From contig NZ_QFYP01000001.1 in the NCBI RefSeq assembly GCF_003254505.1, positions 356,001 to 420,000 on the forward strand: a stretch of DNA of 64,000 bases, written 5' to 3'. A model generated the notes under the pieces. That model made no database searches. It had not been told where the DNA came from and saw nothing but the letters and a program-made list of their open reading frames with translations. How positions within the stretch are numbered: the first letter of the stretch is position 1; every line of letters starts with the position of its first letter. The position numbers and the translations under genes were made by a program. Below are positions 34,610-42,370 of the stretch, piece after piece. Origin of the DNA: Phenylobacterium hankyongense (GTDB lineage Bacteria > Pseudomonadota > Alphaproteobacteria > Caulobacterales > Caulobacteraceae).

Positions 34610-34619
34610 GGCGGCTCCC

Positions 34620-35159
34620 CTAGTTGCAGGTCTTCTCGTCGGCGGCCTTGGTGAAGCTGCCCAGCGCCACCGCCACCACGGGCGGGCCGGTCCAGGTCTC
34701 GTACTGGGTGCCGCCGGCCGGCACGGCGCAGACCTTCACCGACTGCGGCGCCAGCTTGCGGCCCACCATCCGCAGCACGCCGGCCTTGTAGATGACCGGA
34801 TAGTCGAGGCCGTTCCAGATCTTCAGGTAGGAGGCCTTCTTCTCCGCCGAGCCGTCCAGCGCCACGGCGATCTGGCCTGCCTTGGGCTTGGCGTAGGTGT
34901 CCTTCACGGCGCCGGGCGGGTGGGCGATGGCCAGCTTGCCCTTCTCGGTCTTGTCGATGGCCGGCACGCCGTCCTCGCCCAGGTGGACCGTCGCCCGTTC
35001 GCCGAACACCACCTGCAGGGCCGGCCCCTCCATCTTGGTGACCGGCTCGAAGAAGGCCTCGGCGCCGGCGGCTGTCCCGGCGGGGGCGGCCGGCGTCGCA
35101 GCCGGCGGCTCGGCGGCCGGGGCGGCGGCGAGCATGAGGGCGGCGAGGCTAATCAGCAT
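34620..35159 (-). CDS. Secreted hypothetical protein, paralogue of the next gene upstream
   Basis: 179 residues with a short signal peptide (about 1-15) and a Pro/Ala-rich linker to residue 35. The body has GERATVHLGEDGVPAI, then LKIWNGLDYPVIYKAGVLRM, VKVCAVPAGGTQYETWTGPP and a terminal TC. The same blocks, in the same order and with both Cys, occur in the gene at 35167-35748, so the two are tandem paralogues. Location between thiolase and acyl-CoA dehydrogenase genes does not explain its role. Function unknown. Confidence 0.78.
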   Translation of the reverse strand: MLISLAALMLAAAPAAEPPAATPAAPAGTAAGAEAFFEPVTKMEGPALQVVFGERATVHLGEDGVPAIDKTEKGKLAIAHPPGAVKDTYAKPKAGQIAVALDGSAEKKASYLKIWNGLDYPVIYKAGVLRMVGRKLAPQSVKVCAVPAGGTQYETWTGPPVVAVALGSFTKAADEKTCN

Positions 35160-35166
35160 GGGCTAC

Positions 35167-35748
35167 TCATGACTTGGGAGGAACGGTCGGCTTCGACGGC
35201 GCGGATTGTGGACTGGGCGGCTGCGGACAGACCACCTCGTTGGTGTCGCGCGGCGTGAAATGGCTGAGCCGCATGGCCTTTGCATGGCGGCCCGCCCAGC
35301 TTTCGTAGCCCGGCAGCAGCGGCAGCACCGTGCAGACCGTGACGGGTTCGCCGGTCTGCGTCGGACCGACCTGGCTCAGCAGGACCGCGCGGTAGTCGAA
35401 GGCCTTGGAGGTCCCGTTCTCGACCTTCAGCACCGTGGCGTCGCCCTGGGGTCCCATCAGCAGGGAGATCGCACCCTCGGCGACCTGCGCCAGCGGATCG
35501 CCCGTCCCCGGCGCCAGCCGCCGACCCGGCTTGGGCGGCAGGGCCTCGGCCGGATCGGCGCGCACCGCGGAAACAAGCGCCAGCCGGCCGTCCGGCGTCA
35601 GCTTCACCGTGACCCGCTCGCCCGCGAACAGCAGCAGGTCAGTGTCGTTCAGCAGATGCGACAGGTGGCCGGCGCCGGCGGGCTGGGCGGCCGCCGATGT
35701 GGCGAGCGCCAGGGCGACCGCGACGGCGCCGAGCGCGCGCCAATCCAT
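35167..35748 (-). CDS. Secreted hypothetical protein, tandem paralogue
   Basis: 193 residues from the ATG at 35748, three bases before the thiolase stop. The signal peptide covers about 1-21 (cut after AAAQP or ASA). The body repeats the blocks of its neighbour: GERVTVKLTPDGRLAL, then LKVENGTSKAFDYRAVLLSQ, VTVCTVLPLLPGYESWAGRH and a final VVC, followed by a Pro/Ser-rich tail. The two conserved Cys could form a disulfide in the periplasm. Function unknown. Confidence 0.78.
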   Translation of the reverse strand: MDWRALGAVAVALALATSAAAQPAGAGHLSHLLNDTDLLLFAGERVTVKLTPDGRLALVSAVRADPAEALPPKPGRRLAPGTGDPLAQVAEGAISLLMGPQGDATVLKVENGTSKAFDYRAVLLSQVGPTQTGEPVTVCTVLPLLPGYESWAGRHAKAMRLSHFTPRDTNEVVCPQPPSPQSAPSKPTVPPKS

Positions 35749-35750
35749 CC

Positions 35751-36959
35751 TCAGGCCTTCGCCAGCGCCAGGGCCGAGCCCTGGCCCACGCCGACGCACA
35801 TGGTGGCCAGCGCGCGTTCGCCGCCGCGGTCCTTCAGCGCCCGGGCCGCGGTCAGCGCCAGCCGCGCGCCGGATGCGCCCAGCGGGTGGCCGATGGCGAT
35901 GGCGCCGCCGTGCGGATTGACGTGCTCGGCGTCGTCGGCCAGCCCCCAGGCGCGCGTGCAGGCCAGCGCCTGGGCCGCGAAGGCCTCGTTCAGCTCGATG
36001 ACGTCGAAGTCGCGGGCCCGGATGCCCAGCCGGCGGGTCAGCTTCTCCACGGCCGGCACCGGCCCGACGCCCATCACCCGCGGCGGCACGCCGCCGGCCG
36101 CGCCGCCCTCGATGCGGGCCAGCGGCTCCAGGCCGAACTTCGCCACCATCTCCTCGGAGGCCAGCAGTAGGGCCGCGGCGCCGTCATTGACGCCTGAGGC
36201 GTTGCCCGCGGTCACCGTGCCGTCGGGCCGCACGATCGGCTTCAGCGCCTGCAGGGCCGCCAGCGTGGTGTCCGGCCGCGGGTGCTCGTCCTGGCTGACG
36301 GTGACGTCGCCCTTGCGATCCTTGATCGTCACCGGCGCGATCTCGCCGTCGAAGAAGCCGCGCTCGCGCGCCGCGCCGACCCGCTGCTGGCTGCGGAAGG
36401 CGAAGGCGTCCTGGTCCTCGCGGGCGATCTGGTGGTCGGTGGCGACGTTCTCGGCGGTCTCCGGCATGGAGTCGACGCCGAACGCCTGCTGCATCTTCGG
36501 GTTCACGAACCGCCAGCCGATGGTGGTGTCGTGGATCTCCGCCGCGCGCGAGAAGGCGCTTTCCGCCTTGCCCATGACGAACGGCGAGCGGGTCATGCTC
36601 TCCACCCCGCCGGCGACGATCAGGTCGGCGTCGCCCGAGGCGATGGCCCGGGCCCCGGCGATCACCGCGTCCAGGCCCGAGGCGCAGAGGCGGTTCACCG
36701 TGAAGCCCGGCGTGGTCACCGGCATGCCCGCCAGCAGCAGCGCCATGCGCGCCACGTTGCGGTTATCCTCGCCGGCCTGGTTGACGCAGCCGTAGATCAC
36801 CTCGTCGACCTGTTCCCAGTCGATCTTGGGCAGCCGGGCCATCAATTCCCGCAGCGGATGCGCTGCCAAGTCGTCGGCCCGCACCTTGGCCAGCGCACCG
36901 CCGTACCGGCCGATCGGCGTGCGCACGCCCGTGCAGAGATAGACGGTCCGGCCTTGCAT
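35751..36959 (-). CDS. Acetyl-CoA acyltransferase (3-oxoadipyl-CoA/3-ketoacyl-CoA thiolase)
   Basis: 402 residues from the ATG at 36959. The acyl-accepting Cys92 is in NRLCASGLDAVI, the catalytic His is in GGAIAIGHPLGASGAR, and the second Cys is in MCVGVGQG near the end. The N-terminus VYLCTGVRTPIGRYGGAL and the VNQAGEDNRNVARM block resemble PcaF/PaaJ 3-oxoadipyl-CoA thiolases, but no other ring-cleavage genes are nearby. It is the first gene of an operon of about eight genes on the minus strand. Confidence 0.93.
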   Translation of the reverse strand: MQGRTVYLCTGVRTPIGRYGGALAKVRADDLAAHPLRELMARLPKIDWEQVDEVIYGCVNQAGEDNRNVARMALLLAGMPVTTPGFTVNRLCASGLDAVIAGARAIASGDADLIVAGGVESMTRSPFVMGKAESAFSRAAEIHDTTIGWRFVNPKMQQAFGVDSMPETAENVATDHQIAREDQDAFAFRSQQRVGAARERGFFDGEIAPVTIKDRKGDVTVSQDEHPRPDTTLAALQALKPIVRPDGTVTAGNASGVNDGAAALLLASEEMVAKFGLEPLARIEGGAAGGVPPRVMGVGPVPAVEKLTRRLGIRARDFDVIELNEAFAAQALACTRAWGLADDAEHVNPHGGAIAIGHPLGASGARLALTAARALKDRGGERALATMCVGVGQGSALALAKA

Positions 36960-37085
36960 GATGGCTCCTTGCCCCCTTAAGCGGTGACCCGCCCCCACGG
37001 GTTCGATCGACGGGTTCGAAATCGGCGGGCCAAACTAGTGTTTGAAACGGCGCGGGGCAAACCCTTCGCGGAGGCTGGAGGCCCG

Positions 37086-37556
37086 ATGGACGGCGGCGGC
37101 GAAGAGCAGAGCTACGCCTCGACCCTGGTGGAGGTGAGCGAGGGCGAGTGGGCCGGGTGGAAGACCTACACCGGCGGCGATCCCTTCGAGGACCATGCCG
37201 GTCCGTTCTATTGGAAGACCGGCGCCGACGGCCGGCCGGTGTGCGCCTTCCGCGCCGAGCAGAAGCACATGAACGGCGGCGGTTTCATGCACGGCGGCTG
37301 CATCATGACCTTCGCCGACTATTCGATCTTCGTGTTCGGCCGGGAGGCCATCGAGGGTAGCCGCAGCGTCACCGCCACCTTCAACGGCGAGTTCGTGGGC
37401 CCGGTGCCGCTCGGCGCGCTGGTGGAGAGCACCGGCGAGGTCGTTAAGGCCGGCCGCAGCATGGTCTTCCTGCGAGGCCTGATCACCGCCGGCGGCGAGC
37501 CGGTGATGAGCTTCTCCGCGGTGATCAAGAAGACCAGCCCCCGGGTCGCCGTCTGA
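37086..37556 (+). CDS. PaaI-type thioesterase
   Basis: 156 residues from the ATG at 37086, with GGAGG five to nine bases upstream. The hot-dog fold helix carries EQKHMNGGGFMHGGCIMTFAD split over about 60-80; the HGG and following Asp form the usual active-site region. Thioesterases of this family hydrolyse acyl-CoAs. It is transcribed divergently from the thiolase operon across 126 bases, so the two may share regulation of acyl-CoA metabolism. Confidence 0.88.
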   Translation: MDGGGEEQSYASTLVEVSEGEWAGWKTYTGGDPFEDHAGPFYWKTGADGRPVCAFRAEQKHMNGGGFMHGGCIMTFADYSIFVFGREAIEGSRSVTATFNGEFVGPVPLGALVESTGEVVKAGRSMVFLRGLITAGGEPVMSFSAVIKKTSPRVAV

Positions 37557-37633
37557 ATCCCGACTGATCGTCGACAGGGCGGGCGACCTCCGGCTCGGGC
37601 CAATGTGCCCGGTGAAACCGAAGGGAGCCGATC

Positions 37634-38314
37634 ATGGCGAAGGTCCTTGTCCTCTACCATTCCACCTACGGCCACATCGAAGCGATGGCCCAGGCTGAAG
37701 CCGAAGGCGCACGCTCGGTGGACGGCGTGCAGGCGGACATCAAGCGCGTCCCCGAACTGGTGCCCGAAGAGGTCGCCCGAAACGCCGGCTACAAGCTCGA
37801 CCAGGCCGCGCCGGTGGCGAAGATCGACGACCTGGCCGGCTATGACGCGGTCATCGTGGGCTGCGGCACGCGGTTCGGGCGGATGGCGTCGCAGATGGCC
37901 AACTTCCTCGATCAGGCCGGCGGGCTGTGGGTCAGCGGCGCATTGAACGGCAAGGTCGGCGCGGCCTTCACCTCCACCGCCACCCAGCACGGCGGCCAGG
38001 AGACGACGCAGTTCTCGATCATCACCACCCTGATGCACCTGGGCCTGGTGGTGGTGGGCCTGCCCTACTCGTTCGTCGGCCAGATGACGCTCGACGAGAT
38101 CACCGGCTGCAGCCCCTACGGCGCCTCCACCATCACCGGCGGCCAGGGCCAGCGGATGCCGAGCGCCAATGAACTCGACGGCGCGCGCTTCCAGGGCCGG
38201 CTGGTGGCCGAGACCGCGATGAGGCTGGCGGGCCAGTTCGCCGAGCTTCACCGGCCCGTGCCGGAGGCCGAGGCGAGGTCGTGGGAGACGCCCGAGGAAG
38301 TGGCGCGAACTTAG
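37634..38314 (+). CDS. wrbA: NAD(P)H:quinone oxidoreductase, WrbA type
   Basis: 226 residues. The flavodoxin-like fold starts [20 protein letters not shown] with the FMN phosphate loop STYGHI. Further conserved parts are [20 protein letters not shown] and [20 protein letters not shown], which are typical of WrbA. The enzyme reduces quinones by two electrons and protects against oxidative stress. The C-terminus is some 25 residues longer than in E. coli. A GGGAG site precedes the ATG. Confidence 0.95.
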   Translation: MAKVLVLYHSTYGHIEAMAQAEAEGARSVDGVQADIKRVPELVPEEVARNAGYKLDQAAPVAKIDDLAGYDAVIVGCGTRFGRMASQMANFLDQAGGLWVSGALNGKVGAAFTSTATQHGGQETTQFSIITTLMHLGLVVVGLPYSFVGQMTLDEITGCSPYGASTITGGQGQRMPSANELDGARFQGRLVAETAMRLAGQFAELHRPVPEAEARSWETPEEVART

Positions 38315-38323
38315 GCCCGCCGC

Positions 38324-38956
38324 TCAGGCCGGCCGCTCGCGCATGCCGGCCTTCGCCGCCGGCCGCTCCCGCATGGCCGCGGCCCAGCGGCCCACGTGGA
38401 CGAGGTCCTCGGGCGGCCGAAGCTTGATCATCCGGCCGAAGTCGATGCCGACGAAGGCGACGATGTCGGCGATGGTCAGCCGTTCGGCCCCCAGCCACGG
38501 GCTCTCGCCCAGGCGGCGGTCGAGCACCTTCAGCGCCTTGAGGCCGGCCTGGATGTTGTACTCGCCGACCGGCGCGTTCTGCTGCTCCAGCGCCGCCATC
38601 GCCGGATGGGAGTGGCGCACCCCGATCATCAGCGGCGTCGCCACCAGCATCTCCGCGCGGCGGGTCCACATCTCGATCACCGCGGTCTCTTCCGGCGTAC
38701 GGCCGAACAGGTTCGGCTCCGGATAGCGGCTCTCCAGGTAGCGGCAGATGGCCAGGCTCTCGGTGATGCAGGTCCCGTCGTCCAGCTCCAGGGCCGGCAC
38801 GTTGGGCAGGCCGGTCTTGGCCAGGTAGTCCGGCTGCCGGTGATCGCCCTCCATCAGGTTGAGGCGGACGACCTCGATGTCCTCGATGGCCTTCTCGGCC
38901 ATGAACCAGCGCACCCGACGCGGGTTGGGCGCGAGCGGGGTGTCGTAGAGCTTCAT
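38324..38956 (-). CDS. Glutathione S-transferase family protein with duplicated tail
   Basis: 210 residues. The N-domain reads MKLYDTPLAPNPRRVRWFMA and LPNVPALELDDGTCITESLA, where ESLA holds the glutathione contacts. The C-domain is helical with LTIADIVAFVGIDFGRM. The last residues are MRERPAAKAGMRERPA, an exact MRERPA repeat created by a short in-frame DNA duplication at 38331-38378. The gene faces wrbA convergently with nine bases between stops. The substrate is unknown. Confidence 0.9.
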   Translation of the reverse strand: MKLYDTPLAPNPRRVRWFMAEKAIEDIEVVRLNLMEGDHRQPDYLAKTGLPNVPALELDDGTCITESLAICRYLESRYPEPNLFGRTPEETAVIEMWTRRAEMLVATPLMIGVRHSHPAMAALEQQNAPVGEYNIQAGLKALKVLDRRLGESPWLGAERLTIADIVAFVGIDFGRMIKLRPPEDLVHVGRWAAAMRERPAAKAGMRERPA

Positions 38957-38969
38957 CGGACGGACCTCC

Positions 38970-40253
38970 CTATTGCCCGAACAGGCCTTGCGGCATGGCG
39001 CCCACCACCGAGGCGGTGAGGCAGGTGGCCAGGAAGCCGGCGAACATCGCCTTCCAGACCATGCCCACCACCTCGGCCCGGCGCTCCGGGACCAGCACCG
39101 TATACCCGGCGAGGTTGATGCCCACCGAGGCGATGTTGGCGAAGCCGCACAGCGCGTAGGTCATGATCACCCGGGTCCGCTCGGCGATGTCGCCCACCGG
39201 CATGGCGCCCATGCGGATGAAGGCGGTGAACTCGGTCAGCACCAGCTTCACCCCCAGCAGCGAGCCCGCCGTCGGCGCGTCCTTCCACGGGATGCCCAGC
39301 GACCAGGCCAGCGGCGCGAACACGATGCCGAGAACGCGCTCCACCGAGATCGGCGCGCCGCCCACCTGGCCCAGCACGCCGAGCAGGCCGTTCAGCATCG
39401 CCACAAGGGCCACGAAGACGATCAGGGTCGCGCCGACGTTGAGCACGATCTGCAGGCCGTCGTTGGTGCCCTTAATCAGGGCGTCGACCGAGCTTTCGTA
39501 GGTCTTGGTCGCCGCCGTATCGAGGTCCTGGGCGACCTCGGCGTCGGCATGGCGAGGCACCACGATGCGGGCGAGCAGCACGCCGGCCGGGGCGGAGATG
39601 ATCGAGGCGGTCAGCACGTGGGCCGCGGCGTTGGGCAGCACGCCCTTCAGGATGGTGGCGTAGGCGACCATGGTCGAGCCGGAGACGCAGCTCATCCCGA
39701 CCGTGATCAGCATGAACAGCTCCGAGCGCGACAGGCTGGTCAGGTAGCTGCGGATGAAGATCGGGCCCTCCACCTGGCCCATGAACACCGTGGCCGCGGT
39801 GGCCAGGGCGGGCGCGCCGCGCAGGCCCATGGTCTTCTCGAACACGAAGCCGAAGCCCTGGGTGATCCAGCGCAGGATCCGCCAGTGCCAGAGCAGGGCC
39901 GCGAGCGCGCAGACCACCAGGATCACCGGCAGCACGCGGAAGGCGAACACGAACAGCGAGCCCGGGTCGGTCAGGGCATAGGGCTGGTTCGGCGTGCCGG
40001 CCAGGAAGCCGAACACGAAGGCGACGCCCGCCTGGGTGCTGTTGGACAGCCCGTCCACCGCCTGCCCCACCCCGGCCAGCCCGGCCCGCAGCGCCGGCAG
40101 GCCGAACAGCGCGAGCACCAGCAGGCCCTGGACGATCACCGCCCCGATCGCCAGCTTCCAGGGGAAGCGGCGGCGCTCCTCCGACATCGCCCAGCACAGG
40201 GCGATGGTCAGCGCCACGCCCACCAGGCTCTGGGCGTTTTCGAGACGGAACAT
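38970..40253 (-). CDS. Concentrative nucleoside transporter (CNT/NupC family)
   Basis: 427 residues from the ATG at 40253; the frame extends 14 codons further but MFRLENAQSLVGVAL is the usual start. Key CNT features are GFVFEKTMGLRGAPALATAA, VFMGQVEGPIFIRSYL and LITVGMSCVSGSTMVAYATI with the central G-x-x-S-x-S loop, and the C-terminal half has ALCGFANIASVGI. It imports nucleosides with H+ or Na+. The GST gene starts 13 bases after its stop and may be co-transcribed. Confidence 0.93.
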   Translation of the reverse strand: MFRLENAQSLVGVALTIALCWAMSEERRRFPWKLAIGAVIVQGLLVLALFGLPALRAGLAGVGQAVDGLSNSTQAGVAFVFGFLAGTPNQPYALTDPGSLFVFAFRVLPVILVVCALAALLWHWRILRWITQGFGFVFEKTMGLRGAPALATAATVFMGQVEGPIFIRSYLTSLSRSELFMLITVGMSCVSGSTMVAYATILKGVLPNAAAHVLTASIISAPAGVLLARIVVPRHADAEVAQDLDTAATKTYESSVDALIKGTNDGLQIVLNVGATLIVFVALVAMLNGLLGVLGQVGGAPISVERVLGIVFAPLAWSLGIPWKDAPTAGSLLGVKLVLTEFTAFIRMGAMPVGDIAERTRVIMTYALCGFANIASVGINLAGYTVLVPERRAEVVGMVWKAMFAGFLATCLTASVVGAMPQGLFGQ

Positions 40254-40354
40254 GGATGGCCCCCAAGCCGCCGCCTCCGAGTCAGGCGGCCTCACCGCCG
40301 AAAGAGGCGCCAGAAGCGGCCTGCGCGCAAGGCAGCGGTAACAGGGACGTCACA

Positions 40355-41149
40355 CTAGGCGACGGACAGCACCACGCCGCCGTCCACCCGGATCGGGGCG
40401 CCGGTGACCGCCGAGGCCTCGCGCGAGCAGACGAAGGCGACGACGTCGGCCACCTCCTCGACCTCGATGAAGCGCTTCAGCAGCGAGGTCGGACGGGCAT
40501 GGCGGAAGAACGCCGCCTCCATCTCCGCCTCGGTGCGGCCCTGTTGGCGCGCCAGGTTCTGCACGAAGCCCTCGACCCCTTCCGAGCGCGTCGGCCCCGG
40601 CAGCACGGCGTTGACGGTGACCCCGCTGCTGTCCAGCGCCTGGGCGAAGCCGCGGGTCAGCGACAGCATGGCGGTCTTGGTCATGCCGTAGTGGACCATC
40701 TCGGTGGGGATCTGGATCGCCGATTCCGAGGAGATGAAGACGATCCGGCCGAAGCCCTTCTCCCGCATCCGCGGCCCGAGCGCGCGGGTCAGGCGCACGG
40801 CGCCCAGCACATTGACCTGGAAGGCCTTCTCCCAGTCCTCGTCGGGGATCTCGAAGACGTCCTTGGGCTCGAACCAGCCGGCGTTGTTGACCAGGATGTC
40901 GATCTCGCCCGCGGCGGCCAGCACCTGCCCGGCGCCCTCCGCCGTGGCGATGTCGCCGGCGGCGGGGAAGAACCGTCCGGCCGGGACCTTGCCCTGCAGC
41001 GCGGCGATGGCGCTCTCCACGCGGGCTGCGGTGCGGCCATTGATCCCCACCTCCGCGCCGTTGGCGGCCAGGCGTTCGGCGATGGCCAGTCCGATGCCGG
41101 CCGTGGAGCCGGTGACCAGCGCGCGGAGGCCGGCGAGATCGATCTGCAT
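40355..41149 (-). CDS. SDR family oxidoreductase
   Basis: 264 residues. The cofactor loop is ALVTGSTAGIGLAIAERLAA, the NNAGW loop follows at about 94, the catalytic Tyr-Lys pair is in VHYGMTKTAML (YxxxK), and the Ser is in FISSESA. It is an NAD(P)-dependent dehydrogenase of unknown substrate. The C-terminus (IEVEEVADVVAFVCSREASA) is the usual SDR tail. It is divergent from the second SDR gene across a 153-base gap. Confidence 0.93.
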   Translation of the reverse strand: MQIDLAGLRALVTGSTAGIGLAIAERLAANGAEVGINGRTAARVESAIAALQGKVPAGRFFPAAGDIATAEGAGQVLAAAGEIDILVNNAGWFEPKDVFEIPDEDWEKAFQVNVLGAVRLTRALGPRMREKGFGRIVFISSESAIQIPTEMVHYGMTKTAMLSLTRGFAQALDSSGVTVNAVLPGPTRSEGVEGFVQNLARQQGRTEAEMEAAFFRHARPTSLLKRFIEVEEVADVVAFVCSREASAVTGAPIRVDGGVVLSVA

Positions 41150-41302
41150 GGGGATTCCTTCCTGAAGCGGGACCGCCCTCAGATGGGGCGCCGCGTCCGC
41201 GGGCCCAAGGGCGCGGCCGGCTCAGCCGGCTTTGCTTGACGACGGCTCCGCTGCCCCGCACAACGCCGCCGAATTCGAACACTTGTTCCAAAGGGGAACC
41301 CC

Positions 41303-42208
41303 ATGGCGGACATCCGCTTCGACGGCAAAGTGGCGATCGTCACCGGCGCAGGCGGCGGCCTCGGCCGCCAGCACGCCCTGGAGCTCGCGCGGCGCGGCGC
41401 CAGGGTGCTGGTCAACGACCTGGGCGGCTCGGTCGACGGCTCCGGCGGCGGCTCCGAGGCGGCGCACAAGGTCGTCGACGAGATCAAGGCGGCCGGCGGC
41501 GAAGCGATCGCCAACGGCTCGTCGGTGACCGATGACGCGGGCGTGGCGCTGATGGTCAAGCAGGCGATGGACGCCTGGGGCCGCATCGACATCCTGGTCG
41601 CCAACGCGGGCGTCCTGCGGGACAAGACCTTCTCCAAGATGGAGCTCGCCGACTTCGAGTTCGTGCTCGGCGTCCACCTGCTGGGCACAGTGAAGCCGGC
41701 CAAGGCGGTCTGGGAGATCATGCGCGAGCAGAACTACGGGCGGATCGTGGTCACCACCTCCTCGTCCGGCCTCTACGGCAACTTCGGCCAGTCCAACTAC
41801 GGCGCGGCCAAGCTGGGCATCGTCGGCTTCATGAACACGCTGAAGCTCGAGGGCCAGAAGAACAACATCCACGTCAACGCCATCGCCCCGGTGGCCGCCA
41901 CGCGGATGACCGAGAACCTGATGCCGCCGGCGGTGCTGGAGCGGCTGAAGCCGGAGTTCGTCACCCCCGGCGTGGTCTTCCTCTGCTCGGAAGATGCGCC
42001 CACCGGCGCGATCCTGACCGCCGGGGCCGGCGCCTTCGCGGTCGCCCGCATCGTCGAGACCGAGGGCGTCTATCTCGGCGAAGGCGGCCTCTCCGTCGAG
42101 GAGGTGCGCGACAACTGGGAGAAGATCGCCGCGCCGGAAGGCCAGCAGCCCTACCAGACCGGCGGCGAGCAGACGGCCAAGTTCTTCCGCAAGATGCAGG
42201 GCGGCTGA
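41303..42208 (+). CDS. SDR family dehydrogenase, MFE-2 (3R-hydroxyacyl-CoA) type
   Basis: 301 residues. The cofactor motif is IVTGAGGGLGRQHALELARR followed by VLVNDLGGSVDGSG, a pattern specific to the hydroxyacyl-CoA dehydrogenase domain of peroxisomal multifunctional enzyme 2. The catalytic residues are in TTSSSGLYGNFGQSNYGAAK (Ser, YxxxK). It probably oxidises (3R)-hydroxyacyl-CoAs. An AAAGGGGA site precedes the ATG, and a strong hairpin terminator follows at 42232. Confidence 0.92.
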   Translation: MADIRFDGKVAIVTGAGGGLGRQHALELARRGARVLVNDLGGSVDGSGGGSEAAHKVVDEIKAAGGEAIANGSSVTDDAGVALMVKQAMDAWGRIDILVANAGVLRDKTFSKMELADFEFVLGVHLLGTVKPAKAVWEIMREQNYGRIVVTTSSSGLYGNFGQSNYGAAKLGIVGFMNTLKLEGQKNNIHVNAIAPVAATRMTENLMPPAVLERLKPEFVTPGVVFLCSEDAPTGAILTAGAGAFAVARIVETEGVYLGEGGLSVEEVRDNWEKIAAPEGQQPYQTGGEQTAKFFRKMQGG

Positions 42209-42231
42209 CCGCTCCCTAACGGCAAGGCTTG

Positions 42232-42262
42232 ACGGGCGGCCGAGAGGCCGCCCGTTGTCGTT
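42232..42262 (+). terminator. Hairpin terminator after the MFE-2-type SDR gene
   Basis: ACGGGCGGCC (42232-42241), loop GAGA, then GGCCGCCCGT (42246-42255) form a perfect 10-base-pair stem closed by a stable GNRA-type tetraloop, followed by the T-rich but interrupted TGTCGTT. It lies 23 bases after the stop codon. The poor T-run makes intrinsic termination less efficient, but the stem would also protect the 3' end. Confidence 0.6.
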
Positions 42263-42370
42263 GGGGTGACCCGTATTACGCCGAATCCACTTGCGCCTCC
42301 GCAGGTGATCGAGCGTAACTTACGATAGAACCGCACCCGTCAGAGGCGCGGACGCCCAGGAGACGCGAGC

